Below are positions 33,031 to 41,450 of a stretch of DNA of 64,000 bases, one piece after another. The translations under genes and the position numbers were made by a program. Origin of the DNA: Oscillospiraceae bacterium. GTDB lineage: Bacteria > Bacillota > Clostridia > Oscillospirales > Oscillospiraceae. Numbering within the stretch: position 1 is the first letter of the stretch; each line of letters starts with the position of its first letter. The stretch covers positions 124,001 to 188,000 of the forward strand of contig CAJTCG010000001.1 in assembly GCA_910574635.1 (NCBI GenBank). Reading direction: 5' to 3'. Under the pieces are notes generated by a model, which saw only the letters and a list, made by a program, of their open reading frames with translations, was not told where the DNA came from and did no database searches.

Positions 33031-33059
33031 TTGCATTATGGCCGGGGGCCCTGTATACT
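33031..33059 (+). promoter_or_regulatory. Promoter of the ClC gene
   Basis: -35 TTGCAT (33031-33036), 17 bp, -10 TATACT (33054-33059), 34 bp before the ATG. No fluoride-riboswitch sequence was seen in the leader. Confidence 0.75.
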
Positions 33060-33092
33060 ATAAGCATCGCGTTGCATGAGCGGAGGGAAACT

Positions 33093-34415
33093 ATGACATT
33101 GGACGGCATCAAGCGGGACCTTCGGGCCCGGCGGGATCTGACGGCGCTCTACGCCCGGGCCCTTGGAAAGTGGCTGCTGCTGGCCGCGGCGGCGGGGATC
33201 TCCTGCGGCCTGGTGGGCACGGCGTTCCACATGGCCGTGGAGTATGTGACGGAGCTTCGGGGGGAGTATCCCCGGCTGCTGTACGGCCTGCCTCTGGCGG
33301 GCCTTGCCATTGTGGGGCTTTACAAGCTGCTGGGCACCGAGGGCCAGGGCACCAACGACATCTTTGACCAGGTCCACAAGGGGGGCAGCGTCTCCCTCCT
33401 GCTGGTCCCCGCCATCTTCCTGGGGACGGTGCTGACCCACCTCTGCGGCGGCTCCGCCGGGCGGGAGGGGGCGGCCCTTCAAATGGGGGGCTCCCTGGGC
33501 TATCGGGTGGGGCGGCTCTTCGGCTTTGACGAGCGGGACCTGCGCATCGCCACCACCACGGGCATGGCGGCCTTTTTCACCGCCCTCTTCGGAACGCCCC
33601 TGGCGGCGGCGGTGTTCTCCATCGCCGTGGTCAGCGTGGATTCCTTCTACCACGCCGCCTTTTTCCCCGCCCTTATCGGGGCCCTGGAGGCCTATGGCAT
33701 CTCCCGGGCGCTGGGTGTGGCCCCCACCGCCTTCGCTGTGGCGGCTCCCGAGCCGGCGGCGGGCCTGCTGGTCCGGGCGGGAATCCTGGCAGCCCTGTGC
33801 GGGCTGCTGTCCGTGGTGTTCTGCGGGACCATCCGCCTGACGGAGCGGCAGCTCCACAAGCGGATTCCCAATCCCTGGCTCCGGGCCTTCGCCGGGGGCT
33901 GCGCCGTGATTCTTCTCACCTGGCTCTGCGACGCCACGGACTACAACGGCGCGGGGATGGAGGTCATCGCCGCCGCCGTGGAGCGGGGGACCGTCCGGCC
34001 GGAGGCGTTCTTGCTCAAAATCCTCTTCACCGCCGTCACCCTGGGAGCGGGCTTCAAGGGCGGGGAGGTGGTGCCCTCCTTCTTCGTGGGGGCGGCCTTC
34101 GGCTGCGCCATGGGGCCCGTGCTGGGGCTTCCGGCGGGCTTTGCCGCCGCGCTGGGCCTTGCGTCCGTGTTCTGCGGGGCCACCAACTGCCCCCTGGCCT
34201 CCATTGCCCTGGCCATCGAGCTCTTTGGAAGCGGGGGGCTTTTGTACTACGCGCTGGCCTGCTGCGTCAGCTATGTCCTCTCCGGCTACGGGGGGCTGTA
34301 CTCCAGCCAGACGATTCTTCACTCCAAGCTGAAGGGGCGGTACATCAACGTACACACCAACGACGGGCCCGTGGAAACCGGCGTCCCGGCGGAAGCCAAG
34401 GAGGCTCTTTCATGA
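33093..34415 (+). CDS. ClC-family anion channel/antiporter, CLC-F-like
   Basis: 440 residues with ~10-12 membrane helices. The selectivity and gating segment is GGSAGREGAALQMGG (gating Glu125), and the later segment GFKGGEVVPSFFVGAAFG takes the place of the usual GGIFAP. These GGSAGREG and GGEV variants resemble fluoride/proton antiporters of the CLC-F clade more than chloride types such as EriC, but this is by memory. ATG 33093 follows GGAGGG. Stop overlaps the next start (ATGA), so co-translated with the acyltransferase. Confidence 0.88.
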   Translation: MTLDGIKRDLRARRDLTALYARALGKWLLLAAAAGISCGLVGTAFHMAVEYVTELRGEYPRLLYGLPLAGLAIVGLYKLLGTEGQGTNDIFDQVHKGGSVSLLLVPAIFLGTVLTHLCGGSAGREGAALQMGGSLGYRVGRLFGFDERDLRIATTTGMAAFFTALFGTPLAAAVFSIAVVSVDSFYHAAFFPALIGALEAYGISRALGVAPTAFAVAAPEPAAGLLVRAGILAALCGLLSVVFCGTIRLTERQLHKRIPNPWLRAFAGGCAVILLTWLCDATDYNGAGMEVIAAAVERGTVRPEAFLLKILFTAVTLGAGFKGGEVVPSFFVGAAFGCAMGPVLGLPAGFAAALGLASVFCGATNCPLASIALAIELFGSGGLLYYALACCVSYVLSGYGGLYSSQTILHSKLKGRYINVHTNDGPVETGVPAEAKEALS

Positions 34416-35461
34416 TTTCCAAAATTTACCCCCCCCCGCGAAACCGGACGGTTGACCTGGTAAAAAGTTCCGCTATTTTTGGCGTCCTGCTGATCCACGC
34501 CAGCGCGGGCTGCCTCTCCGGCCCGGTTTCCGCCCCCTGGCTGTCCGGCCTGTTCTGGAATGCCCTGGCCCGTCCGGCGGTACCCCTGTTCCTTATGGCC
34601 AGCGGGGCCCTGCTCCTGCCGCCGGAGCGGGAGCTGCCCATAAAACGGCTCTACACCCGCAACATGGCCCGGCTTCTGGCGGCGCTGTTTTTCTGGGCGG
34701 CCTGCTATAAGCTGGTTTACCTGTGGCTGCTGGACAGCCTCACCCCCTGGGACCTGGAGGCGGCGGCGAAAAACCTCCTCCTCTTCCGGCATGAGGAGCA
34801 TCTCTATTATCTCCACATCATGCTCCTGGTTTACGCCTTCCTGCCCGTCACCCGGCTCCTGGTCCGAAACGGGGACCGGCAGTCTTTGGAGTATGCCCTG
34901 GGGCTGTGGTTCCTCCTGGGCATTCTGTACCCCACGGTTCGGACCCTCTGGCCCTTTACGCTTCTGGGGGGCGTCCCGGTCCAGTGGCGGCTGAACCTGG
35001 CCTACTCCTCTATTGGATACACCCTGCTGGGGCATTATCTGACGGTTTACCGTCCCCGTCCCCGGCGGCCCCTCTGCCTCGCGGCCCTTCTGGCGGGCTT
35101 CCTCCTCACCTTCGGGGGGGCCTGGGCCGCCTCGGCGGCGGCGGGGAGGCTGGAGGAGCATTTTCTGGAGGGCACCGGGGCCGGGGTTTTTCTGGAGGCC
35201 CTGGGCTTCTGGGGCCTGTGTCAGAGGGCCTCTTTGCCGGAATGGGCGGGGCGGGCGGCGGCGCGCCTTTCAAACGCCTCCTTCTGCGTCTTTTTAACCC
35301 ATGTGTTTTTCTTGCAGTTCTTCGCCCGCCACGGACTCCGGGCGGCGGAGGGCCCGCCGCTTTTCACCGTGCCCCTGGTCTCCCTCCTGGTCCTAATCTG
35401 CGGCTGGGGGGCCTACGCCCTGTTCTCCCGGGTCCCGGGGGTCCGGCGCTGGCTGATTTAA
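34412..35461 (+). CDS. Acyltransferase 3 family membrane protein
   Basis: 349 residues with about ten hydrophobic segments. N-terminal TVDLVKSSAIFGVLLIHASAG has the conserved His of AT3 proteins, then ARPAVPLFLMASGALLLP matches the family's second motif. Members O-acylate extracellular glycans. ATG 34412 overlaps the ClC stop and follows CCAAGGAGG. Followed by a large hairpin. Confidence 0.85.
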   Translation: MISKIYPPPRNRTVDLVKSSAIFGVLLIHASAGCLSGPVSAPWLSGLFWNALARPAVPLFLMASGALLLPPERELPIKRLYTRNMARLLAALFFWAACYKLVYLWLLDSLTPWDLEAAAKNLLLFRHEEHLYYLHIMLLVYAFLPVTRLLVRNGDRQSLEYALGLWFLLGILYPTVRTLWPFTLLGGVPVQWRLNLAYSSIGYTLLGHYLTVYRPRPRRPLCLAALLAGFLLTFGGAWAASAAAGRLEEHFLEGTGAGVFLEALGFWGLCQRASLPEWAGRAAARLSNASFCVFLTHVFFLQFFARHGLRAAEGPPLFTVPLVSLLVLICGWGAYALFSRVPGVRRWLI

Positions 35462-35477
35462 ATACCCGCATAAAACG

Positions 35478-35531
35478 CGCCTCCCGCGGCATACTGTCGT
35501 CAACCGACATCTGCCACGGGAGGCGTTCTTT
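35478..35531 (+). terminator. Extended hairpin overlapping the DUF421 ribosome-binding site
   Basis: CGCCTCCCG / CGGGAGGCG outer stem, then GGCA/TGCC and TGTCG/CGACA inner stems, followed by TTCTTTT. The 3' arm contains the GGGAGG Shine-Dalgarno of the next gene, so it may be a terminator, a translation switch, or both. Confidence 0.7.
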
Positions 35532-35533
35532 TC

Positions 35534-36259
35534 ATGACTCAGATTCTGCAAGACACCGGCATGACGGTGCTGACCACCCTGCTGTCCATCCTGGCCCTGT
35601 TCCTCCTCACCAAGCTGATGGGGGCCAAGCAGGTGTCCCAAATGACCATGTTCGACTATGTGGTGGGCATCACCATCGGCTCCGCCGCCGCCGAGCTGGC
35701 CACCGAATTGGAAGAGCCCCACAAGCCCCTCACCGCCCTGATTGTCTACGGGCTGGTGGCCGTGAGCATCTCGGTCCTGTGCTGCAAGTCCCTGAAAATC
35801 CGCGCCGCTGTCACGGGACGGCCCGTGGTGCTGCTGGAGGACGGGGTGATTTACCGGGAGAACCTGAAAAAGGCCAAGCTGGACTTGAGCGAGTTTCTCA
35901 CCTACTGCCGCATCGGCGGCTGGTTTGACCTAAGCCAGCTCCAGACCGCCGTCTTCGAGCACAACGGCACCGTCAGCTTCCTGCCCAAGGAGGCGGACCG
36001 CCCCGCCACCCCGGCGGATTTGAACAAGAATCCCTCCCAGTCCCAGGTCCAGACTCCCCTTATCATGGACGGGAAGCTGCTCTCCGGCAACCTCCGCCAG
36101 GCGGGGAAGGAGGACGAATGGGTCCGCCGCTGCCTCCTCCGCCAGGGCTACCGGAACGAGGGGGAGGTCTTCCTGGCCCTCTGGGGCGGGGGAGAGGATT
36201 TGACGGTGTTTCCTATGGAGCCCGGAAGAAAAAGGGAGGCCCCAGGCGCCGGGCACTAA
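35534..36259 (+). CDS. DUF421 (YetF/YdfR-type) membrane protein
   Basis: 241 residues. Two to three N-terminal helices with the family motif LFLLTKLMGAKQVSQMTMFDYVVGITIGSAAAELA, then a cytoplasmic domain (GRPVVLLEDGVIYRENLKKAKLDLSEF). YetF-type proteins occur in spores and stress settings; no enzymatic role is established. ATG 35534 uses GGGAGG at 35518-35523, which is buried in a hairpin. Confidence 0.9.
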   Translation: MTQILQDTGMTVLTTLLSILALFLLTKLMGAKQVSQMTMFDYVVGITIGSAAAELATELEEPHKPLTALIVYGLVAVSISVLCCKSLKIRAAVTGRPVVLLEDGVIYRENLKKAKLDLSEFLTYCRIGGWFDLSQLQTAVFEHNGTVSFLPKEADRPATPADLNKNPSQSQVQTPLIMDGKLLSGNLRQAGKEDEWVRRCLLRQGYRNEGEVFLALWGGGEDLTVFPMEPGRKREAPGAGH

Positions 36260-36302
36260 GGCCGGAGAGGGAACCTCACTCACAAAATATCAATTTGGGG
36301 GA

Positions 36303-36336
36303 AATGGCCTGACCTGGGGGTCAGGCCCCACAGGGA
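36303..36336. repeat. Palindromic repeat, family 2, copy 3
   Basis: AAATGGCCTGACC...GGGTCAGGCC followed by CCACAGGG, same core as the other copies. Confidence 0.85.
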
Positions 36337-36414
36337 AAGTGCATGCCCCTGGCCAGGCCACAGCATTTCAGGCCCATTGATGCTGGTATTTCTATAGGAC
36401 AGGAATCCATCTTT

Positions 36415-36447
36415 GTGGGGCCTGGTCCCCAGACCAGGCCATTTCCT
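36415..36447. repeat. Palindromic repeat, family 2, copy 4 (inverted)
   Basis: GTGGGGCCTGG...CCAGGCCATTTCC, the reverse complement layout of copy 3, ~80 bp away. Together copies 3 and 4 make a larger inverted repeat in the gap before the minus-strand HAD gene. Confidence 0.8.
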
Positions 36448-36462
36448 GATCTTCCCCCAGGC

Positions 36463-37119
36463 TCAATGGGCCAGAATGAATTCCTCCAGCTCCTCCGGGG
36501 TTTTCACCACAGCCACCGCTCCGGCCTCCTCCAGCTCCCCCGGCGGGGCATAGCCGAAGAACTCCACCCCGGCGCAGTCCACGCCGCAGGCCCGGGCCCC
36601 CAGCACGTCGAATTTCCGGTCCCCCACCATCAGCACCTGGGGGAGATCCCGCTCCGTCAGGCCCAGCTGCCGCATGGCCTCCCGGACCACGTCCTCTTTT
36701 TCCCAGTCCCCGTGGGGCGGGCTTCCCACCAGGGCGGAGAGGTGGGGCGTGAAGCCGAACCGGGCGCAGATGGAAACGCACAGGTTTTCCGGCTTGGAGG
36801 AGGCCAGGGCCAGCACATAGCCCCGCTCCTTCAAGCGGCCCATGACGGCTTCCATGCCCGGGGCCGCCCGGTTCTCATACTGGCCCACGGGCTCGTAAAT
36901 CAGGCGGAAGCGCTCCACCGCCTCCGCCGCCTTCTCCGGGCTGTAGCCGCAAAAGCGCATAAAGGAATCCTGAAGGGGCGGGCCGATGAAGCGGAGCAGG
37001 GTTTCCTCCTCCGGCACCGGGCCGCCATAGCCCAGGATGGTCTCCCGGACACAGTGGACAATGCCCTCCCGGGAGTCCGTCAGGGTCCCGTCCAGGTCAA
37101 AGAGGATGGTACGGTACAT
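36463..37119 (-). CDS. HAD-family phosphatase, phosphoglycolate-phosphatase-like
   Basis: 218 residues. Motif I FDLDGTLTDS at the N-terminus, LASSKPENL (motif II), and MVGDRKFDVLGARACG (motif IV), with a helical C1 cap (LLRFIGPPLQDSFMRFCGYS). This is the Gph/PgmB/PpaX type of HAD. ATG 37119 with GGAGA upstream lies 1 bp after the stop of the metallo-hydrolase gene, so the two form an operon. Confidence 0.88.
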   Translation of the reverse strand: MYRTILFDLDGTLTDSREGIVHCVRETILGYGGPVPEEETLLRFIGPPLQDSFMRFCGYSPEKAAEAVERFRLIYEPVGQYENRAAPGMEAVMGRLKERGYVLALASSKPENLCVSICARFGFTPHLSALVGSPPHGDWEKEDVVREAMRQLGLTERDLPQVLMVGDRKFDVLGARACGVDCAGVEFFGYAPPGELEEAGAVAVVKTPEELEEFILAH

Positions 37120-37120
37120 A

Positions 37121-37744
37121 TCAAGTCTCCTCACAAAATTTTGGAACGATGACGCCGTAGGCGTATGCGCCCAGCTCCACGGTCGGAATCTCCATCTTCC
37201 GGTATTCGGGCCACAGGGCCAAAAAGTCCTCCACCCCGCCCACGTTGGGCAGGCCATAGGGCGCGTGGCGGTAGTGCATGGGGATGATACAGACAGGGTC
37301 CAGAGCCTCGCAGACGGCCTTGGCCCCCGCCGCGTCGATGGTGTAGAAGCCGCCCACGGGAATCAGCACCGCGTCCAGGGGCCCGACGGCCTCGGCCTGC
37401 TCCGGCGAAAGCTGGTGGCCCAGGTCCCCCAGATGGGCGACGGTGAACCCGCCCGCCGAGAGGATGTGAATCGTGTTGCTTCCCCGGAGGGCCCCGCCCC
37501 GATCGTCGTGGAAGGTCTCCACGGTGCGGATCGTGAAGGGGCAGGGTTCGTCAAAGGGAACCACTTCCGCCTGGTCCGCGGCGTTGTGGTCAAAATGGCC
37601 GTGGCTGCACAGAATTTTGTGGACCCGGAGCTTCCGGTCCGCCAGGGAGGGGTAGCCCTCCACGCCGGTGTAGGGGTCCAGCAGGATGGTATAGCCGCCG
37701 TGCTCCACCAGGAAGCAGGCGTGGCCCAGCCAGGTGAGTTTCAT
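37121..37744 (-). CDS. Metal-dependent hydrolase, UPF0173/YtkL-like metallo-beta-lactamase fold
   Basis: 207 residues. MKLTWLGHACFLVEHGGYTILLDP start and the metal motif CSHGHFDHNAAD (HxHxDH), then HLGDLGH and MHYRHAPYG. The substrate of this family is unknown. ATG 37744 follows GGAGG. First gene of a two-gene operon with the HAD phosphatase. Confidence 0.9.
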   Translation of the reverse strand: MKLTWLGHACFLVEHGGYTILLDPYTGVEGYPSLADRKLRVHKILCSHGHFDHNAADQAEVVPFDEPCPFTIRTVETFHDDRGGALRGSNTIHILSAGGFTVAHLGDLGHQLSPEQAEAVGPLDAVLIPVGGFYTIDAAGAKAVCEALDPVCIIPMHYRHAPYGLPNVGGVEDFLALWPEYRKMEIPTVELGAYAYGVIVPKFCEET

Positions 37745-37773
37745 ATCAGCATCCTCCTTATGCGTATTTGAAA

Positions 37774-37803
37774 AAACCAAGGGAGCGGGCTTTGCCCGCT
37801 CCC
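37774..37803 (-). terminator. Terminator of the DUF4349 gene
   Basis: GGGAGCGGGC / GCCCGCTCCC with a 3-nt loop, followed on the minus strand by TTGGTTTTTTC. Confidence 0.85.
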
Positions 37804-37817
37804 TCAGTATACCAGAC

Positions 37818-38840
37818 TTACGGCTGTTTGTCATCCGGGTTTTTCGGCTCGTCCTTCTTCTTCCGCTTGAAAAAGCCGTCCCGTTTCGCCTTGGGCTCCT
37901 GGAAGGGTCCCCCAAAGCGCTCCGCCCGCCGGGCCTGGGCCCGCTTGGATGCCTTCACCGCCGCCAGAACGATGAGGGCCAGGAGAACCATCCAGGTCCA
38001 GTTGTAGGCCAGGTACACGGCTACATCCTGGAGGAAGTCCCCAAAGCCGCGGAGCCCGTCCGTGAAGGCGTTCCCCAGGCGGCTTCCAAAGGTGGGCGGG
38101 GCCTCCTCCACCGTGGTGAGGCGCAGCACCTCCCGCAAGCGGACGTCGATGGTGGCGAAATCCACCAGGGAGTCATAATGCCGGAGGGACCCGGTAAGCT
38201 GCTCGATCTGGTATTCCGTCTCGCTGATGGCGTTTTCCAGGTCGATGATGTCCTCCATATTTTCCGCCTTGGAAAGCAGCGTCTGAAGCCGCTCCATCTT
38301 CGTCTTCTGGGTTTCCAGGCGGCTCTCCGTGTCGTAGTACCGCTCGCTGATGTTCTCGGCGTTCTGGTCCTGGCTGGTGACGTGGCTGATTTCCCCCACG
38401 GTCTTCAAAAAGCCCCGAAACTCCTTGGCGGGAACCCGGACGGTGTAGCTGGCGCTCCGGCTGCCGTCGCCGCGGCTGTCGGAGGAGGCGTATTCCAGAT
38501 AGCCCCCCAGCCTGTCCACCAGCTCCTCCAGGGCGGCGGTACAGGCGTCGTAATCCTGAGTCTCCGCCTGGATGCTGGCGGTGTAGACCATCTTGGCGCT
38601 GGCCAGGCGGTCCTCCCGGGGCTCCTCTGTGGTCGCCTCCGGCTCGGCGGGGGCGTCAAAGCCGAACTCCCTTACCTCGGCCTTCCACTCGTCCCCGCTG
38701 CCGTCATAGGCCGTCTGGCTCTCGCTGTCGGCGGGGGCGCTGGAAGCGCTTCCCCCGCTGTAGCCCCCGCCTCCTCCGCAGGCGGTGAGGGTCAGGGCCG
38801 TCAGCAGGGCCGCCAGGAACAGGGCAAGTCCTCTTTTCAT
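37818..38840 (-). CDS. DUF4349 lipoprotein
   Basis: 340 residues. Lipobox LTLTAC after a short signal peptide, then a Gly/Ser-rich linker. The DUF4349 domain (ASAKMVYTASIQAETQDYDACTAALEELV...) includes a coiled coil (TESRLETQKTKMERLQTLLSKAENMEDIIDLE). One C-terminal membrane helix (WTWMVLLALIVLAAV) is followed by a basic tail with FFKRKKKDEPKN. So it is anchored at both ends. Function unknown. ATG 38840 follows GGAGGA. Confidence 0.88.
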   Translation of the reverse strand: MKRGLALFLAALLTALTLTACGGGGGYSGGSASSAPADSESQTAYDGSGDEWKAEVREFGFDAPAEPEATTEEPREDRLASAKMVYTASIQAETQDYDACTAALEELVDRLGGYLEYASSDSRGDGSRSASYTVRVPAKEFRGFLKTVGEISHVTSQDQNAENISERYYDTESRLETQKTKMERLQTLLSKAENMEDIIDLENAISETEYQIEQLTGSLRHYDSLVDFATIDVRLREVLRLTTVEEAPPTFGSRLGNAFTDGLRGFGDFLQDVAVYLAYNWTWMVLLALIVLAAVKASKRAQARRAERFGGPFQEPKAKRDGFFKRKKKDEPKNPDDKQP

Positions 38841-38935
38841 CCGTTCATCCTCCTTGTCCGCCCCGTCTTCCAAGCGGGGCTGTTACCTATATAGACGGAT
38901 TTTCCAGGGGAAAGGTTCCGGGGATTTTTCCCCTA

Positions 38936-38966
38936 TGAAAACAGGGCCCCGCCTTCGGAGCCCTGT
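38936..38966 (-). terminator. Terminator of the SprA-like gene
   Basis: ACAGGGC / GCCCTGT with a GC-rich loop, followed on the minus strand by TTTT. Confidence 0.7.
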
Positions 38967-38976
38967 TCGCCTCGTA

Positions 38977-39930
38977 TCACGCCACCGCCGAGAAGGGGGT
39001 GCGCGCTTTCTGTTCTTCCTCGTTCTGCCGGGCCAGGTCCTGCTGCTGGGCGGCGTTATCCGTGTCCGCCTTGGTGACGGTGCGGGTGGTGCCGCCGGAG
39101 ACGTAGGACTTGCCGCACTCCGGGCAGATTTCCGTGTGCATGGTCACGTTCTGGCTGACCACCTTCCGGCCCTCCCGGTCGGCCTTGGCCTGCTCCCGGT
39201 AGACGTGCTCCATCTCATGGCCCCGGACGGCGGAGGCCGCCTGCTCCGGCTTGATGTTGGTGGGCGTCTGGAAGGACACGCCCATGTCGTCGGACCCGTC
39301 CTGGTACTTCCGGCTCTCGCAGGTCTCGCACTCGCCCTCTTCCAGGGCCTCCTGGGCGCTCTCGGCCCCCTGGGCGCTCTTGCCGTCCAGAGCTTTTTCA
39401 TCCTCCGCCTTGTCCTGTCCGGGAAGGACGGAGGCGTCCTCCTTCTCCTGTCCGGGGAGGCCGGGGATTCTGCCCTCCTCCGCATCCGGCGCGCCGCGGC
39501 TCAGCACATCCTCCGCGCCCTCCAGGTCGTTCCGGCCCAGGGCGTCCTCGGCCTGGGCCAATTGGCCCTCCAGGGCGTTTTTCCGGGAGCCGTCCACAGG
39601 GGAGAGGCCCTCTTTTCCGGTTTCCACGAACATGCCCTCGGGGTCTATCTCGCCGTAGCGGGTCCGCATCCGCCCGGCCATGGCCGCCGGGTCGTTTTCC
39701 AGCCGGGCCGTCAGCTCCGGCAAGGACGCCTCGTCCCGGGAGATGGGGCGCACGGCCTTGACCGGCTCCACCGGCGTCTCGGGGGAGGCGTTTTTCCGCG
39801 CCGTCCAAACCGGCTGCCGGGCCTGCTGGGCCGCGCGGGAATTGCGAATATTTTCCGACAGCCGGGACTGGTAAAACGCCCCGACAGAGCCCATTCCGAA
39901 GCTCCCGACGCCTGATATTCCACCGACCAT
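38977..39930 (-). CDS. SprA-related putative metalloprotease
   Basis: 317 residues. The C-terminal third contains HEMEHVYREQ (HExxH zinc-protease motif), preceded by a CETC pair and followed by CPECGKSYVSGGTT, as in SprA/CJM1_0395-type proteins. The middle is low-complexity and acidic (Glu/Ala/Gly-rich, ~95-210). N-terminus is Gly-rich without a signal peptide. Substrate and role unknown. It carries its own downstream terminator. Confidence 0.75.
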   Translation of the reverse strand: MVGGISGVGSFGMGSVGAFYQSRLSENIRNSRAAQQARQPVWTARKNASPETPVEPVKAVRPISRDEASLPELTARLENDPAAMAGRMRTRYGEIDPEGMFVETGKEGLSPVDGSRKNALEGQLAQAEDALGRNDLEGAEDVLSRGAPDAEEGRIPGLPGQEKEDASVLPGQDKAEDEKALDGKSAQGAESAQEALEEGECETCESRKYQDGSDDMGVSFQTPTNIKPEQAASAVRGHEMEHVYREQAKADREGRKVVSQNVTMHTEICPECGKSYVSGGTTRTVTKADTDNAAQQQDLARQNEEEQKARTPFSAVA

Positions 39931-40085
39931 AGAATCACCTCATATTGAAAATTGCCTTGCGGCGAAACTCTAACAAATACAGTATACCATATTCTGCCCA
40001 AAGCGCAAGCCCCTTTTTGGGCCTGTTCCAGGCATTTGAGGGGTGCGCCCGTTAAAACCGCCGGGGCCCCGAAAGCCGGTCAAAC

Positions 40086-40119
40086 ACGCGCCGCCGGAGG
40101 CTTCCCCCCGGCGGCGCGT
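40086..40119 (-). terminator. Hairpin after the alpha-hydroxy-acid oxidase gene
   Basis: ACGCGCCGCCGG / CCGGCGGCGCGT perfect 12-bp arms; weak T-tract (GTTTG) on the minus strand. Confidence 0.65.
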
Positions 40120-40126
40120 CCGCTTC

Positions 40127-41149
40127 TCAATATCCGAAAATCATGTCCCGGCGAATCTCCGCCAGGGAGTGGGCCCCGCACATGGCCATGGCGTCGGCCA
40201 GCTCGGCCTTCAGCTTGTCCACGTAGATCCGGACCCCCTCGGCCCCGCCGCCGTAGACCATGTTCACGAAGGGACGGCCAATCAGCACCGCGTCCGCCCC
40301 CAGGGCCAGGGCCTTGAACACGTCCAGGCCGGAGCGGATGCCGCCGTCCACCAGGACGGTCATCTTCCCGCCCACGGCGTCCGCGATGGCGGGCAGGACC
40401 TCCGCCGTGGCGGGGCACTGGTCCAGCACCCGGCCCCCGTGGTTGGAGACCACGATGCCGGAGGCCCCGGCCTCCAGGGCCTTCTCCGCCCCCCGGACGG
40501 TCATGACGCCCTTGAGGATGAAAGGGGCCCCCTCCAGCATATCCACAATCTCCCGCAGCTCCGCCACGGTCTTGCTGCCCGCCGGGGGCTGGAGGTTTTT
40601 CAGAAACGGCAGCCCCGCCGCGTCGATGTCCATGGCCACGGCGAAGGGCTTCGCGGGCTTGATGAGGGCCAGCTTCTCCCGGATAGTCTCGATATTCCAG
40701 GGCTTGACGGTGGGCACGCCCCGGCCGCTTTGCTTTTTCAGGGCCTCCGCCGCGGCCTCCATGACGGCGGGGTTCGTGCCGTCGCCGGTGAAGGCGGCGA
40801 TGCCCGCCTGGGCGCAGGCGGCCACTAAGATGTCGTTATAGGCAAGGTCGTCGTATTTGTCCCCGTAGTGGAGCTGCATGGCCCCCACGGGGGCGGCGAA
40901 GACGGGCAGGTCCACCGTCTGGCCGAAGAGGGCGAAGGAGGTATCCACGGGCTTGTTCTCGCAGATGGTGTCCATGTTGACGCAGAGCTCCTGCCACTTC
41001 TGGTAGTTGCGGATGAAGCCGGTGCCAACGCCCTTGGCCCCGGGGCCGGGGATGGCGTTCCGGCACCCCAGGCCGTTGCAGGTGGGGCAGGATTTGCAGT
41101 GGGGGCCCATACAGGTACGGGCGTTTGCCAGGACTTCCTGATAGGTCAT
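40127..41149 (-). CDS. FMN-dependent alpha-hydroxy-acid oxidase family protein with N-terminal Cys cluster
   Basis: 340 residues, lactate-oxidase/glycolate-oxidase TIM barrel. FMN and substrate segments include VFAAPVGAMQLHYGDK, GIVVSNHGGRVLDQ (catalytic His and Arg) and LVDGGIRSGLDVFKALALGADAVLIGRPF. The N-terminus has five closely spaced cysteines (13, 18, 21, 24, 29: CMGPHCKSCPTCNGLGC), suggesting a metal or Fe-S site usual in anaerobe members and pointing to a dehydrogenase rather than an oxygen-using oxidase (inference). Confidence 0.9.
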   Translation of the reverse strand: MTYQEVLANARTCMGPHCKSCPTCNGLGCRNAIPGPGAKGVGTGFIRNYQKWQELCVNMDTICENKPVDTSFALFGQTVDLPVFAAPVGAMQLHYGDKYDDLAYNDILVAACAQAGIAAFTGDGTNPAVMEAAAEALKKQSGRGVPTVKPWNIETIREKLALIKPAKPFAVAMDIDAAGLPFLKNLQPPAGSKTVAELREIVDMLEGAPFILKGVMTVRGAEKALEAGASGIVVSNHGGRVLDQCPATAEVLPAIADAVGGKMTVLVDGGIRSGLDVFKALALGADAVLIGRPFVNMVYGGGAEGVRIYVDKLKAELADAMAMCGAHSLAEIRRDMIFGY

Positions 41150-41275
41150 GTCGGGTTTCCTCCAAATATGTCAAAATTTTCAGGTTCGCTTATAAGCCGA
41201 TTGTACAGGAAACAGGGAAGAAAGGCAAGGGGGAACGGTCCGGGGCCGCGCCTCATAGAATGCAGAGGTGATCCT

Positions 41276-41449
41276 ATGACAAACCCAAACTGCGACCCCC
41301 TGGCCCTCACCACCATGGTGAACTCCCTGGCGGTGGCCATCGCGGGTCAATTGAACGACCAGGAGCTGGGCCTGGCGGGGGCCATCCTGACCCAGCTGGG
41401 GGACACCCTGGAGACCATCGCGGCCCAGCGGGAAATTTGTTCCCGCTGA
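41276..41449 (+). CDS. Small DUF6774-like protein
   Basis: 57 residues: MTNPNCDPLALTTMVNSLAVAIAG then LNDQELGLAGAILTQLGDTLETIAAQ. Helical, Leu-rich small proteins of this kind are widespread in Oscillospiraceae; no function is known. ATG 41276 follows GCAGAGGTGATCC. Ends 1 bp before the convergent stop of the CsaB fusion gene. Confidence 0.7.
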   Translation: MTNPNCDPLALTTMVNSLAVAIAGQLNDQELGLAGAILTQLGDTLETIAAQREICSR

Positions 41450-41450
41450 C

